A stretch of DNA of 64,000 nucleotides. It comes from Welwitschia mirabilis (Eukaryota > Gnetophyta > Gnetopsida > Welwitschiales). The notes under the pieces were generated by a model. The model had not been told where the DNA came from, made no database searches, and saw nothing but the letters and a program-made list of their open reading frames with translations. The stretch lies in assembly GCA_051453625.1 (NCBI GenBank), contig JBOZIK010000001.1:47578508-47642507 (forward strand), read 5' to 3'. The translations under genes and the position numbers were made by a program. Position 1 is the first letter of the stretch. Every line of letters starts with the position of its first letter. This document shows, one piece after another, positions 1 to 10,689 of this stretch.

Positions 1-374
1 AATCTTTCTGTTCCAAACTCTATAAATCACTCTCTCCACTTGTATGTAATGCTGATGTATCAAAGCTAGGAGGCTTATTATTCATTAGACTTCTTTTTCA
101 ATCGTGAATCGTTGCTCAGGGAAGAGCTTCTATGTAATTAAAGCCCTTGGCTAAAGGGTGGTGGTGCAGCTACACTATTGGTTAAAGGAACCAAGAGGTT
201 GAAGAGCTTTTACTACGTCTTGTGAGTGGAGTAGGCTTGGAGATCCAAACCACTATAAATCAGTATAGTGCATTTGTTGTTTATATTTTATATTATCTAG
301 TTCAAATTATTTGTTGAAAGAATTTTTAGAACCCTATTCACCCACCCCCTCTAGGGTATTCAGTGATCCTAACA
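1..374 (+). mobile_element. 3' end of a copia LTR (cut by window edge)
   Basis: This stretch resembles the right-hand ends of the SIRE-like LTRs at 14.9-16.1 kb and 34.5-36.0 kb. All share 'gagtggagtagg', 'aaccactataaatc', a 'cctattcaccc' pyrimidine-rich block and a terminal 'gatcctaaca' or 'gatcctatca'. The likely LTR end is the CA at 373-374. The 5' part lies outside the window. Sequence after 374 shows no clear primer-binding site, so this is either a 3' LTR or a solo LTR. It is related to the other SIRE-like LTRs but clearly diverged from them. Confidence 0.6.
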
Positions 375-1553
375 TGTCCAACATTAGAAACGATGTTTTT
401 TTTTCACCCCTTTTTAAAATCATCTCTTTGTTGTTTTTATTTTCAACCTTGCTGTTGTTTCAGTCTATTTGAGATTGGCATCTGTTTTGATCATCTCTGC
501 TTTTGTTGTGTGTTGTGTCTCCTCCTCTGGAATGTGCTCACCTTCATGCCATGATTTTCTAGTGCTTTTCTTCCATTCGATCCAATGTCTCTCTCCTAGG
601 CGCGTCACTTTCCTGATTTCCTGTGATTTTCTTGTTGATCAGTACTATCTTCCTCTGGTTTGTACATCCCTTTGGTGCCTGTGATTTCTTTCTTTTGATG
701 CACTATCTCCTTCTTTCTAATCTGCTATTGGGTTTTGTGCATTACTTTGTCATCAAAAACATTGACCTTGGTTAACTCATTGCTAAGAATCAAAAGGGAA
801 TCCAATATTCCAATGTGAAGGTCGGGAATGTTTAATCTGTAGATTAGAGAATCAAAGGCATTCTCAAAAATATTATTTTGGAGCCAATCCCATAGCGAGG
901 AAAGTAAATTTTTGCCTTAGGATAGCATGGAAAACATCATAATTCTTGTTCCTTGCCATCTTTTACTATTTAGATTTTTGACTTTTTCAAAACCTCTTGA
1001 GTAACACTTGTACTTTTCTAAAGGTTCCTTGTCTTCAGTAACTCCAGTGTACATTGATAAAACCAGTTTTGACATTTTCTTTTTATCAAGTGAACCCAAA
1101 AAAAAAAAACTAATATACAAGAGGAGAATTCTTGAACTCATTCTTAGATAACTGTTCTTGCAACAATGGTATGAGGCTTTATGTATTCCCATTTTTTTAG
1201 TTTAGGATCTTTATGATAGCTTGAAATAGGTTTTATGAGGCAGACCAATCATTGCTGTGATTAAATTACTTAAAGAAATTAGTATTGACCTTGACACCAC
1301 CAATTTCTAGAATTGTGGTTGAACATCTTTACCACTTCAATACTCTAGGATATTCAACCAAATCATCCTCGAGTATTGGTATCTTGCTAGTATCATTTTT
1401 GTGTTTAAGAGGATAGTCTTGCATCCACAGCCCTTGTGTTTTATTATTATTGTTAATGTAGATTAAATTTGTCATATGTACAACAACACAAACTTGCACA
1501 GCAGATACCAAAAGCATTGATTTAGAATGATGAGTTCCATAAGAAAGACATGA
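375..1553. other. Non-coding stretch, nothing recognised
   Basis: The first 350 bases are pyrimidine-rich (runs of T, C and TC). The rest is ordinary AT-rich sequence. Short open frames exist on both strands but none shows a family motif. It ends at a gap. Confidence 0.5.
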
Positions 1554-2339
1554 NNNNNNNNNNNNNNNNNNNNNNNNNNNNNNNNNNNNNNNNNNNNNNN
1601 NNNNNNNNNNNNNNNNNNNNNNNNNNNNNNNNNNNNNNNNNNNNNNNNNNNNNNNNNNNNNNNNNNNNNNNNNNNNNNNNNNNNNNNNNNNNNNNNNNNN
1701 NNNNNNNNNNNNNNNNNNNNNNNNNNNNNNNNNNNNNNNNNNNNNNNNNNNNNNNNNNNNNNNNNNNNNNNNNNNNNNNNNNNNNNNNNNNNNNNNNNNN
1801 NNNNNNNNNNNNNNNNNNNNNNNNNNNNNNNNNNNNNNNNNNNNNNNNNNNNNNNNNNNNNNNNNNNNNNNNNNNNNNNNNNNNNNNNNNNNNNNNNNNN
1901 NNNNNNNNNNNNNNNNNNNNNNNNNNNNNNNNNNNNNNNNNNNNNNNNNNNNNNNNNNNNNNNNNNNNNNNNNNNNNNNNNNNNNNNNNNNNNNNNNNNN
2001 NNNNNNNNNNNNNNNNNNNNNNNNNNNNNNNNNNNNNNNNNNNNNNNNNNNNNNNNNNNNNNNNNNNNNNNNNNNNNNNNNNNNNNNNNNNNNNNNNNNN
2101 NNNNNNNNNNNNNNNNNNNNNNNNNNNNNNNNNNNNNNNNNNNNNNNNNNNNNNNNNNNNNNNNNNNNNNNNNNNNNNNNNNNNNNNNNNNNNNNNNNNN
2201 NNNNNNNNNNNNNNNNNNNNNNNNNNNNNNNNNNNNNNNNNNNNNNNNNNNNNNNNNNNNNNNNNNNNNNNNNNNNNNNNNNNNNNNNNNNNNNNNNNNN
2301 NNNNNNNNNNNNNNNNNNNNNNNNNNNNNNNNNNNNNNN
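1554..2339. other. Assembly gap (786 N)
   Basis: A run of 786 N. The length is not the round 100 used for most gaps here, so it may be an estimated size. Long apparent open frames across it are artefacts of N. Confidence 0.99.
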
Positions 2340-4560
2340 AGCAAGGCCATCATAAGCCCTTTCATTCTCTATAATTTGTAATTATTGAGCACGTAACTCA
2401 TCATCATGAATCTGTTTCTTTTTTTTAAGCAAAAGCTTGTCAATGCTACTAGGATCATTATTATAAACTAATGTGTTAATTTGATTACAAGCGGATTTCT
2501 TCTTTAAGGATTCAGTTTGTTCTTAGTTGTGAAATGTAGGGTGACATTAAAGCATCCCAAGGATTTGTTTCATTTGCAACTAAAACTAAGACCAGCCATG
2601 TGGAATGCACAAACACCAACATAATTTTGGGAGAAGAATGTTCTTTTATATGCTAGAAAAGGTGTCAATGCAACTAGAATAGAAATCCACAAAGTACTCC
2701 TTGAAGAATTTCCCTTGGACTTCTTCTTCCTCCTGTGTATTTTCCAATGCCACTAGTAAAACATCCCTTGTTTTTCTCTATGGTCTTTCTCATATCTACC
2801 TTCTAATCGCAGTCTTCTCTGCTTTTGGTATCTCTAATTCTTCAATGCTAGCCCCTGTTTCTCTATGTACTGAAGTAAAAGATGAATGACTAGGAGTATT
2901 GAAAGATCATTATTTTATCAAATTACATGAGATCTTTGAAGGGGAAAAGTTTGAGGAACTTGAGGATTTTAACAATAGGAATGTATGAGATAAATAATAT
3001 TGGAAGGTTGAAATCTCTGAAGTTAATTAAAATGTTTGATACCCAAATTGCTGAATTGTGTTTGCACAAAATGATTTTCCAATTAAATTTTCAAGTGATA
3101 CAAGGAATACTTATTCATTTGTTATAGTGATAGGTGTCCTTGAAGTGATAAGTGATATGTCATTATTGGTATTGTCTCTAAAAAAAATCAAGTATCTCCT
3201 CTTCATGCTTTGAAAATTTACTTTTAACTGGTTTTAGAGGATTTAAAAACCCAAGTGCTCATTTTTATTTGCATTTTTTGAACATAGTGCTAAACCATCA
3301 CCAAATTGAATCGCTTCTAAGACATCACGCTTGAGGGAGATCCCTGTTATGATTAAAATGGAGAAATGAATTCCTTCCTTAGCTACTATTTTATAGTGGA
3401 CAGGACTTACGTTAGACAAGGAATTTTCTATTATTGTTATTTGTCCTGAATTTCACCATAAGTTATAATAACAAATCATAGCTTGTTTCATGTTACAGAT
3501 TGCAGTTAACATCATCATACTTCTTTCACCATAAATAGTGCTTCCCCTCCAAAAGAAATGTTGATTCTGCTCAGGATAATAATGCCTCCTTTCTAAGTCA
3601 CATTACCAATGTAAATTCACGCTCCACTAATGTGCAACACACTTTGCCCATCATTCTGCAATGTTTGAGAGTACTACATCTTTTAACTATATCATGCCCT
3701 TTAGAACCACATCCAAGAAATCCAGCCATGCTGCTTATGTAACCTGTTCCTCTACAAATGCCGCTTATTGGGCTACACCTGCACCCATATCTGATAGGTG
3801 TCCTCCATCATGCCATGAAGACTATCTCCAACCTTCATCAAGAGGAAAAGGGGGAATAGAGTGTGATATATTTTAAAAAATAAAAATAAAAAATAATAAG
3901 AGGGAACTCATCTTGGGGTCTTGGGCATCACTTCAAGTGTTGTTGATAGGACATTCCATAAAAAGTTCCAGTGGCTATCAAAACAAAAGGCATCAAAAAC
4001 ACCTTTAGAGACATATTCAGCCTAGATTCATTCTTAGCCTAAAGAAAAAGTATATTGTTTTGGTGTATTCTTCTTTATCAGACCCTGGGAAAGTACAGGG
4101 TCATCAATAGTTAGTTAATATGTAATAACTATTTAAAGGATACAAGCCTTATAAAAGGTTATTTAAATCATCCTCACCAATTCACCAATGTTAAATGTGG
4201 TGGTTGGAAGAACATAGGACATGCGAGTTACAGTCTATCCTAAGAACTTGATAAGCTAGTCCAATTCCCTAATAGTCCCATAAATTAAACCTTGAAAGTA
4301 ACATGGTCTCACTAGGATTCCATATAAAGACCCTCTATTTGATAAAGGTGAAACTCACAAAATGAAGTTAATAAGGATATATTCCATTGCTTTTATATCC
4401 AAAAAAAACAAAGATTGGTTCACAGTTTGTTTGGGTTGGTATTTGTCCAATCAACATTAGCCTCTTTCATTGAACTTGGTTGTTCAAGTATTCCAATTCA
4501 TGTGGTTAATGATCTAGAAGAGGATATCATCGTTGAATTATTGAACATTACATTATCGAT
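2340..4560. other. Non-coding stretch, nothing recognised
   Basis: AT-rich sequence with no reading frame longer than about 70 codons and no retroelement motif that I can read on either strand. It is probably old repeat debris. Confidence 0.4.
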
Positions 4561-4594
4561 ATTAGTTTCCATTTCATTCATGATTTGGTTATAA

Positions 4595-4726
4595 AAAAGA
4601 GATAACTTTGAAGTACTGTAGCATTCATGAGCAGCTGGCTGATATATTAACAAAGTTCTTATTAAAAGAGAAGTTCTACTACTTTTGAAATTTTCTTGGA
4701 GTTAGGAAATTTGAATCAAGGGGGAG
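4595..4726 (+). pseudogene. Copia RNase H C-terminal tail and polypurine tract
   Basis: The plus strand reads 'KYCSIHEQLADILTK' followed by a 'LGV'-like ending. This is the usual C-terminus of plant copia RNase H (H-E-Q-x-A-D-I-x-T-K). It is followed at 4718-4726 by the purine tract 'caagggggag', directly before an LTR start. Upstream frames are broken, so only the last 40 or so codons are readable. It is the 3' end of a copia element related to the one at 6.1-9.5 kb. Confidence 0.75.
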
Positions 4727-5018
4727 TGTTGAAGAATAATTCAAAGTCTAACTTGTTTTTAGGAATATTAGTGAAGTCTTATTTTTAAGTTTAATTAGCC
4801 ATTAGTGGGTCAGTTATTGAAAAGAAGGAAAATTGTTATTGATGGATCAGTTATCGAAAAGAAAAATAACAATTACTGAGTTAGTGGAGTTAGTGGGTTG
4901 GTTACTAAAAAGAAGAAGAACATGTTATTTCCTTTGTATGCCTATATAAAGATCTCTAGTTGCATCAAATAAAATAACTCCCTTTAGAGTACGAAATTTA
5001 TTTTTAGTTTTATGTTAA
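4727..5018 (+). mobile_element. Copia 3' LTR (right end truncated)
   Basis: It begins TGTTGAAG immediately after the purine tract. It shares 'atttcctt.gtatgcctatataa' and 'ctagttgcatcaaataaaataac' with the LTR copy ending near 6104. The 'cctatataa' box near 4941 is a plausible TATA promoter of the LTR. The right end stops about 30 bases short of the other copy and runs straight into copia RT sequence at about 5020. That junction is abnormal for a 3' LTR. Confidence 0.75.
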
Positions 5019-5019
5019 G

Positions 5020-5474
5020 AACCTCCTAAATAAATTTGTCATGTTTAATTGTAAGTCTGCAATTACACCCATGAACATTAATAAAAAATTGTAGTAAAAA
5101 GATGGAGTAGAGAACCCACCCTTGACCCCATATTTCATTTTCTGTTGGTGTGATTTTCAGGTTTATGCAACATCCTTCAAAAGTTTTTTTTGGAGTAGTA
5201 AATTGAGTCATACGTTACATCACTAAAACTATGGATTATGGGATTTGGTACTTAAAAACTTCCAGTTTTAGATTATATGGGTTTATGGATAATGATTCAA
5301 CAAGTTTATTAGATGATAGACAAAGCATTTCAGCAAATATTTCTACTCTAGGATCAGGAATAATAACTTAAAGCTCACAGAAGCAAGCCATAGTAGCATT
5401 ATCATACTTAGAAGCCAAGTACATTATAGCCACTTCAGCAGCTTGTCAAACCATTTGGTTAAGAAGAATAGCAA
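5020..5474 (+). pseudogene. Copia RT end plus RNase H, displaced fragment
   Basis: The first 200 bases match the RT C-terminal stretch at 9270-9510 ('ctcctaaataaattt', 'cccatgaacattaataaaaaatt', 'tgcaacatccttcaaaa'). Next comes RNase H coding sequence, readable near 5390-5465 as 'KQAIVALSYLEAKYIIATSA' in one frame. Stops and frame changes are frequent. This segment should lie near the 3' end of an element. Here it sits upstream of that element's gag and after an LTR. Confidence 0.7.
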
Positions 5475-5838
5475 AAAGCAATGGTGGAAGAATTAACAGT
5501 AATCAAAAAGAATGGGACATGAAAGATGGTGGATTTATCGGAAGGCAAAACTACAATTGGTTTGAAGTGAATGTTCAAGACAAAATTCGATGCAGAAGGA
5601 AGCATATAGAAGCAAAAAGCTTAGCTTGTAATGAAAGGAAATGCACAGCAACATGATATTGATGCAAAAAAACTTTTTCTCTAGTAGCTCATTCTGAAAT
5701 TATAAGGATTATTCTATCATTGGCTACACAATTATAATGGCTAGTTTTTCAATTTAATGTTAAATTAACTTTCTTCAATGGAGACTTACTAGAAGAAGTT
5801 TATGTAAATCAGCCAGAAAGTTTCTTAATGAAAGGAAA
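5475..5838 (+). pseudogene. Copia RT N-terminal half, displaced fragment
   Basis: It closely matches 8560-8925. Shared features are 'gatggtggatttat/cttac', 'actacaattggtttgaagtg', 'tctctagtagctc', and the stretch coding for the first RT aspartate block, where the usual D-V-K-x-A-F-L-N-G survives as NVKLTFFNGDLLEEVYVNQP. It follows RNase H sequence directly, the reverse of normal order. At about 5830-5840 it switches into LTR sequence at a shared 'aaggaaaa', which suggests a microhomology join. Confidence 0.7.
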
Positions 5839-6104
5839 ACTATTATTGAGTTAGTAGAATTAGTGGGTTAGTTATTAAAAAGAAGAAAAACTATTATTGA
5901 TTTAGCATAGTTAGTGGGTCAGTTACTTAAAAGAAGGAAAATTATTATTGAGTTAGCAGAGTTAGTGGATCAGTTACTTAAAAGAGAAAGAACTGTTATT
6001 TCCTTCGTATGCCTATATAAGGCTCTCTAGTTGCATCAAATAAAATAACCACCTTTGGAGCATCAAATTTATTTTTATTTTTTTGCTCTCTTATTTTTAA
6101 AAAT
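5838..6104 (+). mobile_element. Copia 5' LTR (left part missing) with tandem repeats
   Basis: This is the right-hand part of the same LTR family as 4727-5018. It holds three consecutive copies of a 51-bp unit, then 'gcctatataagg' (TATA box near 6010) and 'ctagttgcatcaaataaaataac'. It ends just before a primer-binding site at about 6105. The normal left end (TGTTGAAG) is absent because RT sequence replaces it. Confidence 0.7.
5841..5993 (+). repeat. 51-bp tandem repeat, three copies, inside LTR
   Basis: Units start at 5841, 5892 and 5943. Each begins 'tattattga', continues with 'agttagtgggtcagttacttaaaa'-like sequence and ends in 'gaag.aaaa'. Similar but less regular units occur in the other LTR at about 4795-4925. 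Confidence 0.8.
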
Positions 6105-6121
6105 TGTATCAGAGTAGGTTT
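6105..6121 (+). promoter_or_regulatory. Primer-binding site, tRNA-iMet type (degenerate)
   Basis: 'ttgtatcagagtaggtt' lies just after the LTR. It resembles the TGGTATCAGAGC consensus complementary to the 3' end of plant initiator tRNA-Met, which copia elements use to prime minus-strand DNA. Confidence 0.65.
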
Positions 6122-6179
6122 GATAGAGTAAGCAGAGTGTAAACACATGAGTTGAGTAATACACTGGAGAGGAAATTCA

Positions 6180-6920
6180 ATGACTAGTAATGATAATGCA
6201 ATGAGTGTTACACAACCACTCATTCCCATCTTTAAGGGAGGAGGCTATGAATTTTGGAGTATACGTATGAAAACTCTACTCAAATCTCAAGATCTTTGGG
6301 ATTTTGTAGAACATAAGTTTACAAATCCTAATGAAGAGAGTAGGTTGCAGAAAAACAAGAAGAAAGATGTCAAGGCTTTGGTAATCATCCAGCAGGATGT
6401 TCAAAATAGTATTTTCTCAAGGATTATAGCAGCAACCATATCGAAGCAAGCTTGGTCAATTTTACAAAAGGAGTTTCAAGGTAATTCAAAAGTCATTATA
6501 GTAAGGTTGTAATCACTTTGGTGTGACTTTGAAACATTGACTGTGAAAAGTGGGGAATCAATTGCTCATTTTTTGTCAAGAGGAATGGCAATAGTTAGTT
6601 AAATGTAATTCTATGGTAAGAAGATTACCGACCAGACCATTGTTGAAAAGGTACTTAAAAGCTTAGCTGCAAAATTTATCAGTTTTTTCATTTGATGAAC
6701 TGATGGGATTTCTTCAAGCTCATGAGTTAAGAATTAATAGATCGCTTGAAAAGAATGAAGAGAAGACTTATCAAGTAAAGGAGATAATCAGCAAAACTGA
6801 AGAACATGAATGTCCAGTGAATAAAGGCCATGGAAGAGGAGGATTTTGTGGCTGTGGTCATGGTAATGGGAGAGCTAGAAGTAGATATGAGAACAAACAT
6901 AGTCCAATAAAAAAATAAAT
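6180..6920 (+). pseudogene. Copia gag (UBN2-type)
   Basis: The frame from ATG 6180 stays open for 110 codons and shows the start typical of plant copia gag: 'IPIFKGGGYEFWSIRMKTLL', then 'WDFVE', 'ALVIIQQ', 'ISKQAWSILQKEF'. Gag forms the particle that packages element RNA in the cytoplasm. A stop at 6510 and later frameshifts break it. The continuation reads 'FETLTVKSGESIAHF' and 'IVEKVLKSL'. The 6703-6918 frame carries 'ELMGFLQAHELRINR'-like sequence, then a basic, glycine-rich stretch. It is followed by the zinc-knuckle and protease region. Confidence 0.85.
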
Positions 6921-6924
6921 AAGA

Positions 6925-7365
6925 ATGATGTTCAATGGTATCATTGCAATAGGTATGGACACATAAATACTGATTATTGGTACAAAGATCAGAAAGCAAA
7001 TTTTACATTAGAGAATGAAGAAGAAGATAGGATTTTTATGGCTCATTGTAATACTAACCATAAATTAGATGACTTCTGGTTTGTGGATAATGAATGTTCA
7101 AATCACATGATAAGCAGGAAATCCATATTTCAAGATCTTGATAAGATGCAAAAGATGACAGTGTAGCTTGGAAATGGATAAGAAATATAAGTTAAAGGAA
7201 AAAGTACAGTGGGAATTGAAACTAGCAATGGTAAACTTAAGTTTTTACATAATGTTTAATTTGTACTCAAGTTAGGATATAATTTATTGAGTCTTGAACA
7301 ACTAATGGCTGGTGGATATTCTATATCATTTGATGATGATGCTTTTATTATCAAAAACAAGCAAT
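6925..7365 (+). pseudogene. Copia zinc knuckle and aspartic protease
   Basis: 'WYHCNRYGHINTDYW' near 6938 is a decayed CCHC knuckle that lacks the first and last cysteines. The protease follows with 'FWFVDNECSNHMIS' near 7078, where the catalytic D-S-G is now D-N-E. Further on come 'LKLGYNLLSLEQLMAGGYSI' and 'FDDDAFIIK', the usual lead-in to the pre-integrase domain. A stop follows DAFIIKNKQ, and others interrupt the frame. The missing D-S-G means it cannot be an active protease. Confidence 0.8.
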
Positions 7366-7439
7366 GATCAATATCAAGATGCTCCAAAACAAAATGTTCT
7401 TGTCGAATGTTTCTAACATGTGATGTTTTGTTCTTACTA

Positions 7440-8370
7440 TTGGTGGAATATATGACTCAAAGCTATGGCATCTGTGATATGGGCATCTCAAAGCCAAGGG
7501 TCTGAAATTGCTAAGTAATAAAGATATGGTTCTTAGACTTCCAAAAATTAGCTCTATTGATTTATGTGAATGGTGCATCTATGGAAAATAAACTAAAAAG
7601 TCTTTTCCTATTGGAAAATCTTGGAGAGTTTTAAAGTAACTTAAACTAATTCAAGGTAATTTATATGGGCCTATGTAAACTACGTTTTTTTATGGGAGTC
7701 ATTATTTATTGCTTTTTTTTGATGACTATAGTCACATGAGCGAGGTATATTTTTTGGAAAACAAGTTAGAAACTTTTGAGAAGTTCAGAAACTTCAAAGC
7801 TAAGGTGGAGAAACAATGTGGATATTACATTAAAGTGCTTTTCACTCATAGAGATGAAGAATTCTTATCTAAAGAACTTAATCTTTTCTATGGAGAAAAT
7901 GACATTCATACAAAGTTAATAGCTCTTTACACTTCAGATTAAAATGGCATCGTAAAGTGAAAGAATCAGACTATTGTAGAAATGACAAGAAGTATGTTAT
8001 AAGCAAAGGGGTTTTCAAATCAATTTTGGATAGAAGCTATAACAACATCTATCTATTTGTTAAATCTTTCTCCAGTAAGGGCTATCATGAATCAAACTCC
8101 ATTTGAACCCTAGTGTGGTAAGAAATGATCTGTAAGTCACTTAAGAGTCTTTAGGTGTATTTCTTATGCTTTGGTAAATTCACAAGTTCATTAAAAACTT
8201 GAAGAAAAATTTTAAAAATGCATTTTTATTTGTTATTGTACTCAATCCAAAGCATATAGATTATATAACCCTTTTAATGGCAGTATCTTAATAAGAAGGG
8301 ATGTAGTATTTGATGAAAATGTAAGTTGGGTATGGTATAAGAGTAAAGAGAAGATGCAATTATAGATTCC
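7440..8370 (+). pseudogene. Copia pre-integrase domain and integrase
   Basis: 'SKLWHL' then 'YGHLKAKGLKLLSNKDMV' (7460-7530) and 'CEWCIYGK' (about 7567) mark the GAG-pre-integrase/HHCC zinc region. The core follows: 'FFDDYSHMSEVYFL' near 7718 (first catalytic D), 'GYYIKVLFTHRDEEFLSKEL' near 7828, where G-G-E is altered, and 'NQTIVEMTRSML'. Next comes the C-terminal 'LRVFRCISYALV', ending in 'DVVFDE'. Integrase inserts element DNA into the genome. At least six stops make this copy dead. Confidence 0.85.
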
Positions 8371-8557
8371 TATAATTAATGAAGTCTACTCCAATGATAG
8401 ACAAGAATCAAGACCAACTGGTTCTCCACCTTTGAAGAGTTTTCTAATGAAATACCACCAAGAAATTTTATATCTTTTACTGATATATATGCATCTTGTC
8501 AATTTGCTCTTACTATTCAGATCCTATAACTTATGAAGAAGTAGCTAAAAAAGAAGA

Positions 8558-9535
8558 ATGATGTAGAAATAAATGATGGAAAAATTGATAGGAATCAAAA
8601 AGAAAGGAACATGGGAGATGGTGGACTTACTAGAAGGAAAAACTACAATTGGTTTGAAGTGGATGTTCAAGATAAAATTTGATGTAGAAGGAAGCATACA
8701 AAAGCATGAAGCTCGGCTTGTGGCGAAACGATATTCAAAGCAACATGGTATTTATTTCAAAGAAACATTTTCTCTAGTAGCTCGTTTTGAAACTATGAAG
8801 ATTATTCTAGCATTGACTGCACAATTGCAATGGCTAGTTTTTCAATTTAACATCAAATCAACTTTCTTAAATGGAGATTTACTAGAAGAAGTTTATGTAA
8901 ATCAGCCAAAAGATTTCTCAATGAAAAGAAAAGAAACAAAGGTGTACAAGTTGAAAAAGGCATTGTATAGATTAAAGTAGGCTCCTCGGGAATGGAATAG
9001 CAAAATTGATGGGTATTTTTAGCAAAATGGATACATAAGAAGTAAGAATGAGCTCACACTCTATGTGAAGAAGGAAGATAAAAAATGATTTTATAATTTT
9101 TTATCTTTATGTTGATGATATCATATATACAAGATCCTTCAATCGACTTGTGGATAAATTTAAATCATAAATGAAGAATGAGTTTGAAATTTTAGATATG
9201 AGTTTATACATTATTTTCTTGGTCTTGAAGTCCAACAAGTAGAAGATGGGATTTTTATTTGGAAAATAAGATATGCCAAGGACCTTCTAAATAAATTTGG
9301 CATGTTTAATTATAAGCCTGCAGTTACACCCATTAACATTAATAAAAAATTACAGGAGGAAGATGGAATAGAGAAAATTAATGCTAAAAGATTTAGAAGA
9401 TTAGTTGGAGGCTTAATTTATATAACTCAAACTTGACCCAATATTGCATTTTTTGTTGGTGTAATTTCCAAGTCTGTGCAACATCCTTCAAAAAGTTCAT
9501 TTTGGAGCAGCAAGATGAGTCTTTGATTTTAAAAT
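8558..9535 (+). pseudogene. Copia reverse transcriptase (RNase H missing)
   Basis: The frame from 8573 is open for 135 codons: 'TWEMVDLLEGKTTIGLKWMF', 'KHEARLVAKRYSKQHGIYF', 'FNIKSTFLNGDLLEEVYVNQ' and 'YKLKKALYRLK', then a stop. After frameshifts, 'LYVDD' is readable at about 9108-9122, followed by 'EVQQVEDGIFI' and 'DLLNKFGMFNYKPAVTPINI'. The sequence stops resembling copia at about 9535, inside the RT/RNase H linker. The missing piece is the one found displaced at 5.0-5.5 kb. Confidence 0.85.
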
Positions 9536-9589
9536 TATATTCATTATTGAATGTAGTAAAGTGAGTCTTCATTTGTGAGATCAGACAAC

Positions 9590-9715
9590 TAGTTGTGAAA
9601 TTTTATCTTTAATTTTAACTATGCTTTGAAATATCTAGTTCCACTTATAGAACAAATGCATTTTCAAGATCACATATTCAATTATTCTCTAGTCCTTTAC
9701 AACTAGTTAAAATTG
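9590..9715 (-). mobile_element. Minus-strand copia protease-region fragment
   Basis: This is a direct repeat of 11,672-11,790. Shared blocks are 'gtgaaattttatctt.aattttaactatgcttt', 'cttatagaacaaatgc' and 'ttttcaa.atcacat'. The second copy lies inside a minus-strand copia protease, so this is a small detached piece of a related copy. Confidence 0.6.
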
Positions 9716-9803
9716 CATTCAATGTTGAATTAAATTATCACTGAGTTATCAGTTACCATCAAAAGCTATTGTTCAATCTTACAAAAATAGGAAGGATTCA
9801 TTC

Positions 9804-9920
9804 ATGGAGGTGGTGAAAGCAATGGTGCATGCAGAGGTGAAGAAGCTAAAGGAGATAAGCCTGCAGAAAAATGCACAGACTTGGCAGTACAACGAGCCAT
9901 CAGAGAATGCATTCAAATAA
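9804..9920 (+). CDS. Unrecognised short ORF, possible relict exon
   Basis: This is a 38-codon frame from ATG 9804 to TAA 9918-9920. It is preceded by 'tcttacaaaaatag', which resembles a splice acceptor, and stays open back to that point. It encodes 'MEVVKAMVHAEVKKLKEISL' and ends 'WQYNEPSENAFK'. Unlike the AT-rich surroundings, many third positions are G or C, as expected of a real exon. I do not recognise the family. It could be the last exon of a captured or decayed host gene, or chance. Another frame here is also open, which weakens the case. Confidence 0.3.
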   Translation: MEVVKAMVHAEVKKLKEISLQKNAQTWQYNEPSENAFK

Positions 9921-10680
9921 TGAAAAAAATTCAAGTAGATATAAAAATCAACTTTGTAGATGAGTGAATGTTTCAGTAATCCTGAGTCTTCTAAGTGTGC
10001 TTAAGAAGATTATGATTGTGAGGGTTTAACTTGAGCTTGCAGCATGCATGAAAAGAAGAAAGCAGCTGCATTGAAATCATTTTTATTACAATGAAAATCA
10101 GTTCTCTTATTAGCATTACATGCAATTTAGTACTATAAACATGACATCAAAGGAGATTATGTTTGTAATGTCCATAGTTATTAGAAACATCTCATATGTT
10201 GGAATTTTTTACTATAAAATATTTGTATTACTAGTATGAAATGTGGATAATACCTATATTAAAAGAAATTTCATTTATATATTTAAGAGTAAAACATTTA
10301 TGTACCATAATTTGGGTGATTAATTGAGAGTTATGAGGAGTTAGTAGTTAGTTAAATTGTATGATTCACATGATCCCATGATTTATGGGATAAGAGAGAA
10401 ATATGAGGGAACATATATTATCAAACATTATAAAAGTTAATGAGAAAGTATTTCATTATGGATATCAATTTGGCATAGAACATGAAGTCCCATCTTTTCT
10501 CAATTTCCATGTCATATTTGTCATTAAATCATGCTTAAATTTGATTTTTATCTATGCTAAGAGAGTTGTCCTAATCCAATACAAATACTACATCCTAGGC
10601 AAAAATTACTTTTTTCTTTAATAATATAAAGGATTTACATCCTTTAATATTTACTTTATATCCAATAAGAATGTTTAGAT
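9921..10680. other. AT-rich spacer, nothing recognised
   Basis: There is no retroelement motif I can read. The 10,403-10,621 frame (72 codons) shows no family signature. Confidence 0.4.
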
Positions 10681-10689
10681 GGTCATATG

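Noticed and set aside
363-684. Hydrophobic, cysteine-rich 63- and 71-codon frames
   Set aside because: They come from pyrimidine-rich low-complexity DNA, with no start context or family motif.
1472-2374. Long open frames of 270-300 codons on both strands
   Set aside because: They consist almost wholly of N from the 1,554-2,339 gap. No sequence supports them.
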